Assembly (NCBI GenBank): GCA_024690405.1
Contig: JAILCU010000043.1
Span: forward strand, 1 to 64,000
DNA: 64,000 bases
Direction of reading: 5' to 3'
Source of the DNA: Bacteroidales bacterium
Lineage (GTDB): Bacteria > Bacteroidota > Bacteroidia > Bacteroidales > Bacteroidaceae
A program made the position numbers and the translations under genes. The notes beneath the pieces were generated by a model. It was given only the letters and a program-made list of their open reading frames with translations. It was not told where the DNA came from and did not search any database. Of the stretch, positions 18,598-28,369 are shown one piece after another (positions within the stretch are counted from its first letter, which is position 1; the number at the start of each line of letters is the position of its first letter).

Positions 18598-20624
18598 TGT
18601 ACTTCTTCAAGTTCTTTATATTCTTTTTCCACTTCTTCCTCGTCGGGACGGTCCTCCTCGATGACGAGGTTGTCGATGATGAAGTTCTGACGCTCCATCG
18701 TATTCTTGCCCATATAATATTCCAACAGTTCGGCCACCTGATCAGACTTATGCAAGGTCACCTGCTCCAATCGGATATCCTCGCCGATGAAACCGCGGAA
18801 TTCGTCAGGTGATATTTCTCCGAGACCTTTGAATCGCGTAATCTCTGGTTCTGGCCCGAGGGCTTCGATATTCTGCAAGCGTTCCTCATCGCTATAACAG
18901 TAGCGCGTGATGAAGTCACCCTTGGTATCCGCCTCCCCGATGGCCTCGAGACGCGCCTTCGACAATTTCTTACGTCGCTGGCGCACGCGGAAGAGCGGCG
19001 TCTGCAGGATGTACACATGCCCCTTCTTGATGAGCTCGGGAAAGAACTGCAGAAAGAACGTAATCATCAGCAAGCGGATGTGCATGCCGTCGACATCAGC
19101 ATCGGTGGCCACAATCACTTTATTATAACGCAATCCGTCGAGACCGTCCTCGATGTTGAGTGCCGCCTGCAAAAGATTAAATTCTTCATTCTCGTAGACG
19201 ATTTTCTTGGTCAGTCCGTAACTGTTTAGCGGTTTGCCACGAAGACTGAATACAGCCTGAGTGAGCACGTCACGGCTCTTGGTAATGGAACCAGATGCCG
19301 AATCACCCTCGGTAATGAAAATGCAACTGTCCTCCTGACGGTCGCCCTTGGGGTCGTTGAAATGAATCTTACAGTCGCGCAGTTTACGATTATGAAGATT
19401 TGCCTTCTTCGAGCGTTCGCGCGCCAACTTCGCCACGCCTGCCATCGCCTTGCGTTCGTGTTCGCTCTCGCTTACTTTCTGAATGATAATCTCAGCCACA
19501 TCGGGTGTGCGTCGCAGGTAGTTGTCAACCTGTTCTTTCACGAAATCGCCGATGAACTTATCTATCGAGATGCCTCCGCCATTAGGCTCGGTAGAGGTCG
19601 ATCCGAGTTTGATCTTTGTCTGACTCTCGAAAAGCGGCTCCTGAATATTGATGCTGATGGCCGCCACGATACCATTGCGAATATCAGCATAGTCAAAATT
19701 CTTACCGGAGAAATCCTTGATGGTTTCGGCAATATATTTCTTGAAAGCACTCTGGTGGGTTCCGCCCTGCGTAGTATGCTGACCATTGACGAAACTATGA
19801 TACTCCTCGCCGTACTGTCCGTTAGTGTGTGTGAAAGCAATTTCGATATCCTCGCCCTTGAGATGCACAATGGGATAGAGCGACTGCGTTGTCATCGTGT
19901 CGGTGAGGAGATCCTCAAGACCGTTGCGCGAAAGGATGCGGTGGCCGTTGAACAGAATGGCGAGCCCCGTATTAAGATAGGTGTAATTACGAAGCATCGT
20001 CTCGACGAACTCATTCTGGAAGCGATAGTTCTTGAAGAGCGATGCATCGGGTTCGAAGCAAATGAGTGTGCCGTTCTCAGCATCTGCCGGGAAACGATTC
20101 TCGTCGGCTCCCAACTTCACTGTCGTGGCGGCGCCACTGGCTGCCGTACCTTCATCAGCCACCAGCTGTCCGCGCTCAAAAGTGGCACGACGCGTCTCGC
20201 CGTCGCGGAAACTCTGAGCCACGAAATGAAGGCTGAGGGCATTCACGGCCTTCAGGCCGACGCCATTCAGGCCGACACTCTTCTTGAAAGCCTTGGAATC
20301 ATATTTGCCGCCCGTGTTAAGCATCGAAACGGCCTCCACGATTTTGCCCAAGGGGATTCCGCGGCCATAGTCGCGCACGGTCACGCGCAACTGGTCGTCG
20401 ATGTTGACTTCAATGCGCTTGCCGGCATTCATCTTGAACTCGTCGATACTATTGTCTATCACCTCCTTGAGCAGCACATAAATACCATCCTCGGCATGAG
20501 TACCATCGCCAAGTTTGCCAATGTACATACCCGGACGGGTGCGCACATGCTCCATATCGGAGAGGTGCTTAATGTTGGCCTCGTCGTAGTTGACAGGTTG
20601 TGTTAACTCAATATCTTCAGCCAC
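18594..20624 (-). CDS. parE: DNA topoisomerase IV subunit B
   Basis: The ATPase subunit of topoisomerase IV, needed for chromosome decatenation. The 676-residue protein has the GHKL ATPase motifs DNSIDEF, DYGRGIP and [14 protein letters not shown], and a Toprim domain with [15 protein letters not shown] near residue 427 and [12 protein letters not shown] near 513. The [16 protein letters not shown] segment marks the ParE type and separates it from the GyrB at 12.2 kb. The start codon is GTG 20624. parC is not adjacent. It overlaps coaD by 4 bases. Confidence 0.93.
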   Translation of the reverse strand: MAEDIELTQPVNYDEANIKHLSDMEHVRTRPGMYIGKLGDGTHAEDGIYVLLKEVIDNSIDEFKMNAGKRIEVNIDDQLRVTVRDYGRGIPLGKIVEAVSMLNTGGKYDSKAFKKSVGLNGVGLKAVNALSLHFVAQSFRDGETRRATFERGQLVADEGTAASGAATTVKLGADENRFPADAENGTLICFEPDASLFKNYRFQNEFVETMLRNYTYLNTGLAILFNGHRILSRNGLEDLLTDTMTTQSLYPIVHLKGEDIEIAFTHTNGQYGEEYHSFVNGQHTTQGGTHQSAFKKYIAETIKDFSGKNFDYADIRNGIVAAISINIQEPLFESQTKIKLGSTSTEPNGGGISIDKFIGDFVKEQVDNYLRRTPDVAEIIIQKVSESEHERKAMAGVAKLARERSKKANLHNRKLRDCKIHFNDPKGDRQEDSCIFITEGDSASGSITKSRDVLTQAVFSLRGKPLNSYGLTKKIVYENEEFNLLQAALNIEDGLDGLRYNKVIVATDADVDGMHIRLLMITFFLQFFPELIKKGHVYILQTPLFRVRQRRKKLSKARLEAIGEADTKGDFITRYCYSDEERLQNIEALGPEPEITRFKGLGEISPDEFRGFIGEDIRLEQVTLHKSDQVAELLEYYMGKNTMERQNFIIDNLVIEEDRPDEEEVEKEYKELEEVQ

Positions 20625-20674
20625 GTATTACCCTTTCAATCTTTTATTATAAAATATATTATGGATAAGCAATT

Positions 20675-21832
20675 TTACAGACTCTTCTTATAACAGCGAC
20701 GGCGTTTGTGGATTACGCAGTCGAGATGTGCCCACTGGCCCTGACTCTTCTCGTTGGTCTCGAGCTGCGGGTGTGTCTCGGCCCATACGAATCCCAATTT
20801 CTGTGCTACCGGGATAATCTCTGCGAAAAGTAGAGCATTGACCCCCTTGTTCTGGTACTCTGGCAGTACGCCGACAAGCAGCAGATCCACGATAGGCGAG
20901 TGTTTGAAGTAGATCGCTTTGATCAGGTGCCACCATCCGAAAGGGAACAGCTTGCCATGTGCTTTCTGTAAAGCCACCGACAAGGAACCGATGCCCACGC
21001 CCATGGCGATGGGTTCGTTCTCCTCGTTCTCTACGATTGCCAACAGACGCATGTCGAGGAATTGGAGATAGGTATTGGCATACTGCAGAATCTGGCGTTC
21101 GTTCATCTCCGAGTAGCCATAGAGATCGGCATAAGCCTTGTTGATGACGCCAAAGACCTTCTGGACATACCGTCCGTTGTCCTCTGCGAGAATCTCTTTA
21201 TGGCTGCGGAAATGTCGCATGTGCAGGTTGTAGCGTTTTTTGCTCATTTCCGCTACACGCATATATTTGGCAGAATCGGCTTGCTCTTCAGTGGTAGGCA
21301 CCGTCACTTTGCGCTCTACCCAGTCAATCTCTTTCTCGTATCCCAACTGTTCAACGAGTTTGGGGTAATAGGGATAGTTGTAGATGGTGCTCATTGTGGA
21401 GAGTTGGTCGAAGCCGTCGATGAGCATGCCTTCAGGATCCATATCCGTGAAACCTAACGGACCTACAATCTGGTTCATTCCTCGCTCGCGCCCCCACTTC
21501 TCCACAGTTTCCAAAAGGGCCTTAGCTACCTCGATGTCGTCGATGAAATCGATATATCCGAAGCGGACATTCCGGTTTTTCCACGTCTTATTGGCTTTGT
21601 GGTTGATGATAGCGGCTACACGTCCCACCAGTTTCTTGCCTTTATAGGCGAGGAATAATTCAGCCTCACAGAATTCAAAAGCTGCATTTTTTCTGCGGTC
21701 GAACGTATCAAGCATGTCTTCCAGAAAATCTGGCACTGCATAGGGATTCCCTTTATATAGGTGGTAATTGAACCGGATAAAAGCGCGCAAATCACGGCGC
21801 CCGCTAACAGATTTGATTGTAACCATAGTCAT
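20675..21832 (-). CDS. GNAT-fold protein of the YghO-like group
   Basis: A 385-residue cytoplasmic protein. The N-terminus (RRDLRAFIRFNYHLYKGN, PYAVPDFLEDMLDTF) and the internal IVGPLGFTDMDPEG motif near residue 145 are characteristic of a conserved bacterial group related to E. coli YghO and annotated as putative N-acyltransferases. The C-terminal third (LLLVGVLPEYQNKGVNALLF) resembles a GNAT acetyl-CoA motif. The substrate is unknown. Two nearby ATG codons (21832, 21826) are possible starts. It has its own promoter and may lead the parE-coaD-protease run. Confidence 0.75.
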   Translation of the reverse strand: MTMVTIKSVSGRRDLRAFIRFNYHLYKGNPYAVPDFLEDMLDTFDRRKNAAFEFCEAELFLAYKGKKLVGRVAAIINHKANKTWKNRNVRFGYIDFIDDIEVAKALLETVEKWGRERGMNQIVGPLGFTDMDPEGMLIDGFDQLSTMSTIYNYPYYPKLVEQLGYEKEIDWVERKVTVPTTEEQADSAKYMRVAEMSKKRYNLHMRHFRSHKEILAEDNGRYVQKVFGVINKAYADLYGYSEMNERQILQYANTYLQFLDMRLLAIVENEENEPIAMGVGIGSLSVALQKAHGKLFPFGWWHLIKAIYFKHSPIVDLLLVGVLPEYQNKGVNALLFAEIIPVAQKLGFVWAETHPQLETNEKSQGQWAHLDCVIHKRRRCYKKSL

Positions 21833-21857
21833 AACTTTAGGTACATATTTTGCGGTG

Positions 21858-21865
21858 CAAAGATA
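21858..21865 (-). promoter_or_regulatory. -7 box TATCTTTG for the GNAT-like/parE run
   Basis: The reverse strand reads TATCTTTG, 26 bases before ATG 21832. Confidence 0.7.
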
Positions 21866-21932
21866 ACATATTTTTTATTGATTGTACGCTAATGGCTATG
21901 ATTTTAACTATTTTAAGGAATTGGGGCGTAAA

Positions 21933-22228
21933 GTTGACGAGTTGGTTCTTTAGTTCTTGAAGTGTCAAGCGACCGGAGGTCGAGCCGACAAGTTGACGAG
22001 TTGACAAGTTGGTCCTTCAGGTATGAAGCGACCAAAGGTCGAGCGGACAAATACTCAGAGTGTGAGGGGGCCTTTTGAACCGAGCATATAACTTGGTGTC
22101 TTCTATAAATTTACAAGCTGGTTCCTTTGGCAAACTAAGCAACCAAAAGAACCAACTTGTCAACTCGTCCGCTCGACCTCCGGTCGCTTGACACCTGAAG
22201 AACTAAAGAACCAACTTGTCAACTCATC
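21933..22228. repeat. Large imperfect inverted repeat of the dispersed GTTGGTTCTTTAG family
   Basis: One and a half direct copies (21933-22000 and about 22001-22050) face an inverted copy (22148-22228). The arms share long near-identical blocks, e.g. GTTGGTTCTTTAGTTCTT and GTCAAGCGACCGGAGGTCGA. The separating loop is about 100 bases. The inverted arm ends at the lepB stop codon. The 3' end of lepB mRNA could therefore fold into a very long hairpin. A single copy occurs at 2365-2429. Confidence 0.85.
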
Positions 22229-23684
22229 AATGATACGTTTCTACCCACCTGAAGAGGCGGTTCCAGCGGATGTGCCCGTCGAACCACGAGCGGTCTTTGT
22301 CAATGGAGAGCCAGATCATAATCGGTTTACCTACGATGTGGTCTTCAGGTACGAATCCCCAGTAGCGGGAGTCGGCAGAACAATGCCGGTTGTCGCCCAT
22401 CATCCAATAATAGTCCATCTTAAAGGTATATGATGTTGCGGGTTCGCCATTGATAAGAATGGTGCCATCAGGCTTCACCTCGAGACGATTACCTTCGTAG
22501 ACCTTGATGGGTCGCTCATAAATCGGCAGATTCTCAAGGGTCAGTTCAATGCTTTCACCTTTCTTTGGAATCCAAATAGGACCATAATTGTCGCGTGTCC
22601 AGCCGTAACCGCCATTGAGGGGGTATAAATCGATAGCCGTTCCCGTGGTATCCACTTCGATGCGCTCGACCAAATCGGTCATTGTAAGCAATGTATCACG
22701 CACAGCAGCCGTCAGCGGCATCATCCCCGTCTGGTGTAAATCGCGCAGGTCGTCGCTACTCAGACGCAGGTCGTGGCTGAGTGTTTCAGGCAAGTCGCGG
22801 CGATTGTCGCGAAGTACAATATGGTAGTTATACTGCACATTGTCCGGTTCTTTGTTCGCTTCGCCGTCAAGATAGACTATACGGTTACGTATTTCCAGAG
22901 TCTGACCCGGCAGGCCCACACAGCGCTTCACATAATTTTCGCGCCGGTCCACAGGCCGTGACATCACTTCGCCAAACTCGCGAACATTATTATTGATGTA
23001 TTGACGTCCAAGGCTGTAATAAGTATCGTAAACTTGCCGTTTTTGGATGTTGGAAAGGCTGTCCATTACCGGTAGGGCGCCCGCCTGCTGCAACACGATT
23101 TGTTGTCCGTAACCATAGCAGAGGCCATAAAAGTCAGCGGCCTGATAGGCAGGGTTAGCCACGACTGTGTCGCCAGAGGGATAGTTAAATACTACAATAT
23201 CGTTGAGTTGTACAGGCTTCGGAGACACTCGTTTGTAATCCCACTGAAGGAGTTCGCTATAGCTTTTCATGCCATTGGGCAACGTGTGTTGCACGAGAGG
23301 CATTGACAACGGTGTCATCGGTGCGCGAGGTCCATAGCTCATCTTTGATACGAAAAGGTAGTCGCCCACCAATAAACTCTTCTCGAGCGATGAGGAAGGG
23401 ATTGTGTAGTTCTGGAAGAAATAGATGTTGACGAAATAGACCGCTACCAAAGCAAAAACAATGGCATCGACCCATGACATAATGGTGCGTGTCACCGGGT
23501 TCTCCAGTTCCTTCCACCACGTCCAAGGGATCCATTTTGTGATATAAATATCAAAGATAAAAGGTACTATAATGAGTGCCCACAAGGCATCTGCCCATAT
23601 CACGAACCATATAAAAAGTGCTACGACGACCAGCATTTTTACCCAGTCATGCCACGTCACTTTTTCTTTATCTATTTTCTTCAT
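22227..23684 (-). CDS. lepB: Signal peptidase I, large Bacteroidales type
   Basis: Inner-membrane enzyme that removes signal peptides from exported proteins. The 485-residue protein has hydrophobic spans near residues 14-45 and 70-92, then the catalytic Ser motif (IPSSSLEKSLLVGDYLFVSK) near residue 95-115 and the general-base Lys in NYVKRCVGLPGQ near 254. The closing box GDNRHCSADSRYWGFVPEDH lies near 432. A long insert between the Ser and Lys boxes is usual for Bacteroidales. It lies downstream of dapB. An 8-bp tandem array occupies its leader and ends 6 bases before the ATG. Confidence 0.95.
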   Translation of the reverse strand: MKKIDKEKVTWHDWVKMLVVVALFIWFVIWADALWALIIVPFIFDIYITKWIPWTWWKELENPVTRTIMSWVDAIVFALVAVYFVNIYFFQNYTIPSSSLEKSLLVGDYLFVSKMSYGPRAPMTPLSMPLVQHTLPNGMKSYSELLQWDYKRVSPKPVQLNDIVVFNYPSGDTVVANPAYQAADFYGLCYGYGQQIVLQQAGALPVMDSLSNIQKRQVYDTYYSLGRQYINNNVREFGEVMSRPVDRRENYVKRCVGLPGQTLEIRNRIVYLDGEANKEPDNVQYNYHIVLRDNRRDLPETLSHDLRLSSDDLRDLHQTGMMPLTAAVRDTLLTMTDLVERIEVDTTGTAIDLYPLNGGYGWTRDNYGPIWIPKKGESIELTLENLPIYERPIKVYEGNRLEVKPDGTILINGEPATSYTFKMDYYWMMGDNRHCSADSRYWGFVPEDHIVGKPIMIWLSIDKDRSWFDGHIRWNRLFRWVETYH

Positions 23685-23690
23685 ATAGTG

Positions 23691-23790
23691 AGTTTGTGAG
23701 TTTATGAGTTTTTAAGTTTATGAGTTCTTAAGTTTATGAGTTCTTGAGTTTATGAGTTTGTGAGTTTATGAGTTTGTGAGTTTTTAAGTT
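23691..23790. repeat. 8-bp tandem array in the lepB leader
   Basis: About 12.5 units alternate AGTTTATG with AGTTTGTG, AGTTTTTA, AGTTCTTA or AGTTCTTG over 100 bases. On the lepB mRNA strand it reads as A/C/U with only two G residues, so it should be unstructured. The array ends 6 bases upstream of the lepB ATG at 23684. It may shape ribosome access; unit number could vary between strains. Confidence 0.9.
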
Positions 23791-23871
23791 GACCATTTGG
23801 TGAAATGGTTGACAAGTAAGCCGTAGGAAGTATTGAAGCCTATTATTGCTGCAGCCTTCTCGTCTTGGCCC

Positions 23872-24645
23872 TTAGTCCCACTTAAATAAATCGTTCATAC
23901 TCAAGAGCCCTGTATGCTTAGCCGTATATTCGGCGGCAATTACCGCTCCGAGGGCAAAGCCACGGCGTGAGTGAGCATCGTGTGTAATGGTGATGCTGTC
24001 GGCCTCACTGTTCCATGTGATGCTATGTATGCCAGGAACTTCGCCCCGTCGAATGCTTTGGATGGGTAAGGCATTGGCTGGAGCCTTGGCGTTCGTTGCC
24101 TTTCCTGTTTCGGCGATGGAACCGTCTGCATTGATGAGCGGTAGTGTGTAGGTCTCCTTCACACGATCCACTTCGTCAATCAATTGCTCTGCCAACGTGA
24201 GAGCCGTTCCGCTGGGGTGGTCAAGTTTGTGCACATGATGAACCTCCTCCATGGAAGGAACATATTGTGTGAAGTCATTCATGATGCGGGCCAGATAGCG
24301 GTTTACGGCACCGAAAATGGCAACGCCTACCGAAAAGTTGGAAGCCCAGAATAACGTCTTGCCTCCCTCTGCGCATTGGCGGCGAACCTCATCCTCGTGT
24401 TGGGCAAACCACCCTGTGCTGCCTGATACCACCTTGACGCCAGCGGCAAAGGCCCTCTGCACATTATTGAAAGCCACCGCAGGCGCGGTGAACTCAATGG
24501 CAACGTCAGCTTTCTGAAAGGCTTCACTCTCAAAATCAGACTGATTGTCTACGTCGATGCGGCAAACTACTTCATGTCCACGGTTTAGAGCAATCTCTTC
24601 GATCATATGGCCCATTTTGCCATATCCTATCAATGCAATTTTCAT
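23872..24645 (-). CDS. dapB: 4-hydroxy-tetrahydrodipicolinate reductase
   Basis: NAD(P)H-dependent reductase of the lysine/diaminopimelate pathway. The 257-residue protein begins with the Rossmann motif IGYGKMGHMIE. It has SGSTGWF near residue 75 and the catalytic-site segment EVHHVHKLDHPSGTAL near 133-148, which holds the proton-donor His and substrate-binding Lys. The length fits the family. It is first in a dapB-lepB unit with its own promoter box. Confidence 0.95.
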   Translation of the reverse strand: MKIALIGYGKMGHMIEEIALNRGHEVVCRIDVDNQSDFESEAFQKADVAIEFTAPAVAFNNVQRAFAAGVKVVSGSTGWFAQHEDEVRRQCAEGGKTLFWASNFSVGVAIFGAVNRYLARIMNDFTQYVPSMEEVHHVHKLDHPSGTALTLAEQLIDEVDRVKETYTLPLINADGSIAETGKATNAKAPANALPIQSIRRGEVPGIHSITWNSEADSITITHDAHSRRGFALGAVIAAEYTAKHTGLLSMNDLFKWD

Positions 24646-24667
24646 GATTGTTACTTTTTTTGCGGTG

Positions 24668-24675
24668 CAAAGTTA
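24668..24675 (-). promoter_or_regulatory. -7 box TAACTTTG for dapB-lepB
   Basis: The reverse strand reads TAACTTTG, 23 bases before ATG 24645. Confidence 0.7.
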
Positions 24676-24812
24676 CGTAATTATTCCTTATTGACCGCTT
24701 GAAGTTCACATTTATTTCTTTCTATGGGTCCAACTTTACCAATTATTAGCAGAATTTTGGAGTTACAACAAATATTTGTTCTGAGATTTCTTCTCTTTTC
24801 AGTATTTCTTTA

Positions 24813-24820
24813 TATCTTTG
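24813..24820 (+). promoter_or_regulatory. -7 box TATCTTTG for the DUF2851 gene
   Basis: TATCTTTG lies 36 bases before ATG 24856. The longer frame from 24724 would start upstream of it. Confidence 0.7.
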
Positions 24821-24855
24821 CCGTGCATTCTATTAAAAACAACCTATACTACGGT

Positions 24856-26151
24856 ATGGAAAAATTGCTGCATTACGTATGGAAACACCGTATCTATCCG
24901 CTCGGTCCTTTGATGACCACCAAGGGTCAGCGTGTAGAGATCATCGACCCGGGGCTTCAGAATTTCCATGCGGGTCCGGACTTCTTTAATGCCAAAGTGC
25001 GAATTGACGGCACTTTGTGGATTGGTAATGTAGAGATCCATCTTCGTTCGAGCGATTGGCAGCATCATGGTCACATCAATGATGCGGCTTACAACAACGT
25101 CATCTTGCATGTGGCAGAGAGTATAGACGGAGAAGTATTTACAGCAGACGGCCGTTGCCTGCCCCAACTGCAACTGCCTATTCCAGAGTCGGTGCATGAG
25201 CGTTATGTAGAACTGCTTCAGACCGATGACTACCCGCGCTGTTGGCGCATACTGTCTCAATTGTCCCCTCTTACAGTGCATGCCTGGATGTCAGCTTTGT
25301 TGTGTGAACGTCTTCAGACCCGTGCAGACCGTTGCCTGGAACGACTGACCGCTACCAACGGAGACTGGAATCGCACTTGGTTCATCACACTGGCACGCAA
25401 TTTCGGTTTTGGTGTCAATGGCGATGCTTTTGAACGCTGGGCCCGTCATTTCCCGCTGCAAGCAGCTGCTAAGCACCGCGACGATGCCTTTCAGCTGGAA
25501 GCCCTATTTCTGGGTACGGCAGGTTTGCTTGAGCTCGACAACCTGCCATCATCTTCTCAGAAGGTGGCAACTTCGGATGCTTACTACCTTCGTCTTGTCG
25601 GCGAGTGGAACTATCTCAGCCATAAGTTTCAATTGAAAGGCACGATGCCAGCCGCAAATTGGCGCTATCTGCGACTCCGCCCTCAGAACTTTCCCCACTT
25701 GCGCCTTGTGCAGTTAGCACAACTCTATCATTTAGGGCAAGCTACGCCAGACAAACTCTTACATGCCACCCAGCGTAAATTCTTGCAGCAGGCATTGGAT
25801 GTGGGTGTCACAGACTATTGGCAATCGCACTACCTCTTTGGTCTTGAAACGCCTTGCTCTGATAAGCGTCTTAGCGAGGCCAGTCGCGATCTCATCATTA
25901 TCAATACCATCTGTCCGATGCTCTTTGCATACGGTCAGGCTCATAGCGACGAGAACTTTCAAGAGCGCGCCCTGAATCTGCTTGAGCAACTCAAACCAGA
26001 ACGCAATTTCATTCTCCGGCAATGGCAACAATGCGGGGTTGGCGTTGAAAATGCAGCCGACAGTCAGGCGCTCATCCAACTTAAGCAAGAATATTGCGAC
26101 CGTCACGACTGCTTGCGCTGCCGTTTCGGTTATGAGTATTTGAAGTTTTAA
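24856..26151 (+). CDS. DUF2851 family protein
   Basis: A 431-residue cytoplasmic protein of the DUF2851 family, widespread in Bacteroidota and without known function. The conserved N-terminus is present: EKLLHYVWKHRIYPLGPL, then NFHAGPDFFNAKV and WIGNVEIHLRSSDWQHHGH (residues about 60-85). The latter resembles a PD-(D/E)XK-like core, though this is only a suggestion. The C-terminus has three cysteines (YCDRHDCLRCRFG) that could bind metal. ATG 24856 is chosen because the upstream frame crosses the -7 box. dprA follows 63 bases later on the same strand, so a link to DNA processing is possible but unproven. Confidence 0.85.
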   Translation: MEKLLHYVWKHRIYPLGPLMTTKGQRVEIIDPGLQNFHAGPDFFNAKVRIDGTLWIGNVEIHLRSSDWQHHGHINDAAYNNVILHVAESIDGEVFTADGRCLPQLQLPIPESVHERYVELLQTDDYPRCWRILSQLSPLTVHAWMSALLCERLQTRADRCLERLTATNGDWNRTWFITLARNFGFGVNGDAFERWARHFPLQAAAKHRDDAFQLEALFLGTAGLLELDNLPSSSQKVATSDAYYLRLVGEWNYLSHKFQLKGTMPAANWRYLRLRPQNFPHLRLVQLAQLYHLGQATPDKLLHATQRKFLQQALDVGVTDYWQSHYLFGLETPCSDKRLSEASRDLIIINTICPMLFAYGQAHSDENFQERALNLLEQLKPERNFILRQWQQCGVGVENAADSQALIQLKQEYCDRHDCLRCRFGYEYLKF

Positions 26152-26214
26152 CCAAGAGCCTCGTCCTCTGTCGCTTTTTAATCCTCCGTCAGAATAGAAA
26201 CAAACACCATACAC

Positions 26215-27330
26215 ATGTCTGAACAAGAACTACTTTATACCCTGGCTTTAACGATGGCTTTGCGGCAACAGCCCAAACCCCAGCGTATCCTATATGACAT
26301 TCTGGGCAGTGCCACTGCAGTGTACGAGTGTCGCCACGATTTAATGCGCCGTTTTGAGCATTTTTCAGCCCGCATGGCGGAAAGTGTAAGCAGAATGGAT
26401 GCCTTGTTGCCGCAATGTCAACGAGAACTGGAATATATGGCCAAACATGGCATACGCATCCTTGATATCACCTCCGACCAATATCCAGCCCGTTTGCGGG
26501 CATGCGAAGATGCCCCATTGCTCCTTTATACATTAGGCAATGTCAATCTAAATGCCGAACACATCATCAGCGTCGTAGGCACTCGCCGTTGTTCCCAGCA
26601 AGGGCGGGATCTTTGTCAAGCCTTTCTGCGTGAATTGGCTGCGGCTGTGCCTAACACATTGGTCGTTAGCGGTCTGGCCTACGGTATTGATATCGCTGCC
26701 CATCGGGCCTCGCTGGCATCCGGATTGCCCACGGCCGCAGTCCTGGCACACGGTCTGGATGAAATCTATCCAAGTGTTCATCGCCAGACAGCCATCGAGA
26801 TGCTCACACACGGAGGACTCGTCACCGAGTTTACCAGCCATACCACTATAGACCGTCTCAACTTTCTTCAGCGCAATCGTATTGTGGCAGGGATGGCCGA
26901 TGCCGTAGTGGTTGTGGAGAGTCCCGCTCGCGGCGGTTCGCTTAACACGGCCCGTTTGGCAGCAGACTACCATCGCGAAGTCTTTGCTTTTCCTGGCCGT
27001 CCTTCTGACCTTACGTCCCAAGGTTGCAACCTTCTTATCCGCCGTAATGCAGCAACACTCATTACTTCGTGTACCGACCTGCTTACCGATCTCGGTTGGG
27101 CGACGGAGAATGAGAACGTCCAGCAGCCCTCGCTCTTTCCGGACCTGTCGTCGGCGGAACAGGCCTTGGTAGACGCTATTTGCAATGCCCATAGCGACCT
27201 TGATTTGAGTGAACTGTCCCAGGTCTTAGATCTTCCCTCCTACAAAATAACGCCCCTCACACTCTCACTGGAGTTGAAGGGCGTCATAAAAGTGATGCCA
27301 GGCAACCGTTATCATGTTGTCGGCCATTAG
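26215..27330 (+). CDS. dprA: DNA-processing protein DprA
   Basis: DprA binds incoming single-stranded DNA and loads RecA during natural transformation; it also occurs in species not known to be competent. The 371-residue protein has an N-terminal helical/SAM-like region, then the Rossmann-like core with VVGTRRCSQQGRDL near residue 120, VSGLAYGIDIAAH near 155, and VVESPARGGSLNTARLA near 235, all family hallmarks. A winged-helix-like C-terminus follows (about 305-370). It is convergent with the HIT gene, whose stop lies 4 bases away. Confidence 0.95.
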   Translation: MSEQELLYTLALTMALRQQPKPQRILYDILGSATAVYECRHDLMRRFEHFSARMAESVSRMDALLPQCQRELEYMAKHGIRILDITSDQYPARLRACEDAPLLLYTLGNVNLNAEHIISVVGTRRCSQQGRDLCQAFLRELAAAVPNTLVVSGLAYGIDIAAHRASLASGLPTAAVLAHGLDEIYPSVHRQTAIEMLTHGGLVTEFTSHTTIDRLNFLQRNRIVAGMADAVVVVESPARGGSLNTARLAADYHREVFAFPGRPSDLTSQGCNLLIRRNAATLITSCTDLLTDLGWATENENVQQPSLFPDLSSAEQALVDAICNAHSDLDLSELSQVLDLPSYKITPLTLSLELKGVIKVMPGNRYHVVGH

Positions 27331-27333
27331 GGG

Positions 27334-27732
27334 TCATTGTTTCTCAAAAGCTTCCTTGATACGGTTGGCAATATTTTGCATTTCTTCAGCCGGCAGTTGT
27401 AGTTTCGGGTTGGAGAAAAGCATATCGCGCTCGTTCTGCATCGGAATCAGATGGATATGAGCGTGAGGGACCTCAAGACCTAATACAGCCTCGCCAACCT
27501 TCACACACGGGATTACCGACTTGATGGCACGTGCCACATGAGCTGCAAAGACTTGGAAACGGCCCAACTCCTCGTCGGTGAGATCGAAGATATAGTCCAC
27601 TTCGCGACGTGGAATGACGAGAGTATGGCCCTTCACCATCGGGTTGATATCAAGAAAGGCATAGAATTCATCGTTGCTGGCACAGCAATAGCTGGGAATT
27701 TCGCCAGCTGCAATTTTACTGAAGATAGACAC
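27334..27732 (-). CDS. HIT family nucleotide-binding protein (Hint-like)
   Basis: A 132-residue histidine-triad protein, probably a purine nucleoside phosphoramidase. The HIT motif is seen as PHAHIHLIPM near residues 92-101, where the alternating His residues bind and attack the alpha-phosphate. The N-terminus FSKIAAGEIPS is typical of Hint/YcfF-type proteins. The start codon is GTG (27730-27732). It follows greA by 50 bases on the same strand and is probably co-transcribed. Confidence 0.92.
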   Translation of the reverse strand: MSIFSKIAAGEIPSYCCASNDEFYAFLDINPMVKGHTLVIPRREVDYIFDLTDEELGRFQVFAAHVARAIKSVIPCVKVGEAVLGLEVPHAHIHLIPMQNERDMLFSNPKLQLPAEEMQNIANRIKEAFEKQ

Positions 27733-27782
27733 GATAATATTTGAGTATTAAAGAACCGTTAAGCTCTAAACCTTGTATTCCC

Positions 27783-28253
27783 TTATTCTTCAAAGCTAAT
27801 ACCTAAGATTTCCAAGTGAATGATACCTTGGGGGACCTTGATTTCGACGATCTCACCCACTTTTTTGCCCAAGAGACCCTGGGCGATAGGTGTTTTTACG
27901 CTGATTTTACCTTCACGCAGATTAGCCTCCGTCTCGCTGACGATGGTGTAAGCCATCTTGGCATTGTTCTTGACGTTGCGGAGTTGCACGCGACTGAGGA
28001 TTTGTACCGTATCGGCATTGAGCTTGCTGGTGTCAATGATCTTGGCATCAGCAATAACCATTTTCAGTTGTGTGATTTTCATTTCAAGTAGACCCTGTGC
28101 TTCTTTCGCTGCGTCATACTCTGCATTCTCGCTAAGGTCGCCCTTGTCGCGGGCTTCGGCGATGGCAGCAGATGCCTTGGGGCGTTCAACAGCTTCGAGT
28201 TGTTGAAGCTCGGCCACGAGTTTATCGTAGCCCTTCTGTGTCATGTAAGCCAT
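27783..28253 (-). CDS. greA: Transcription elongation factor GreA
   Basis: GreA rescues backtracked RNA polymerase by stimulating transcript cleavage. The 156-residue protein has the N-terminal coiled coil with the acidic tip (EARDKGDLSENAEYDAAKE, residues about 33-51) and the C-terminal FKBP-like domain ending in VEIKVPQGIIHLEI. Length is normal. Its promoter box lies about 117 bases upstream. Confidence 0.96.
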   Translation of the reverse strand: MAYMTQKGYDKLVAELQQLEAVERPKASAAIAEARDKGDLSENAEYDAAKEAQGLLEMKITQLKMVIADAKIIDTSKLNADTVQILSRVQLRNVKNNAKMAYTIVSETEANLREGKISVKTPIAQGLLGKKVGEIVEIKVPQGIIHLEILGISFEE

Positions 28254-28369
28254 TAAAGTGTAGTTATGATTTTAATTGTTTTAATTCCTTGAATCTTATA
28301 GATGATGCAGACAAAATATAAAGAGCTCCGCTTTCGTCGCGGAACCCTTCATCATCTTGTTTTACGGCA

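Noticed and set aside
19362-20606. 414-codon forward frame within parE
   Set aside because: Antisense shadow of parE, whose ATPase and Toprim motifs are complete on the reverse strand.
22188-22433. Forward frame beginning TPEELKNQLVN at the lepB 3' end
   Set aside because: The beginning is a translation of the dispersed repeat and the rest is antisense to lepB. The same peptide appears in a frame over the copy at 2362-2430, confirming a repeat artefact.
28323-28352. Structured leader or riboswitch before greA
   Set aside because: Only a 5-bp hairpin is apparent; no conserved aptamer blocks are visible.
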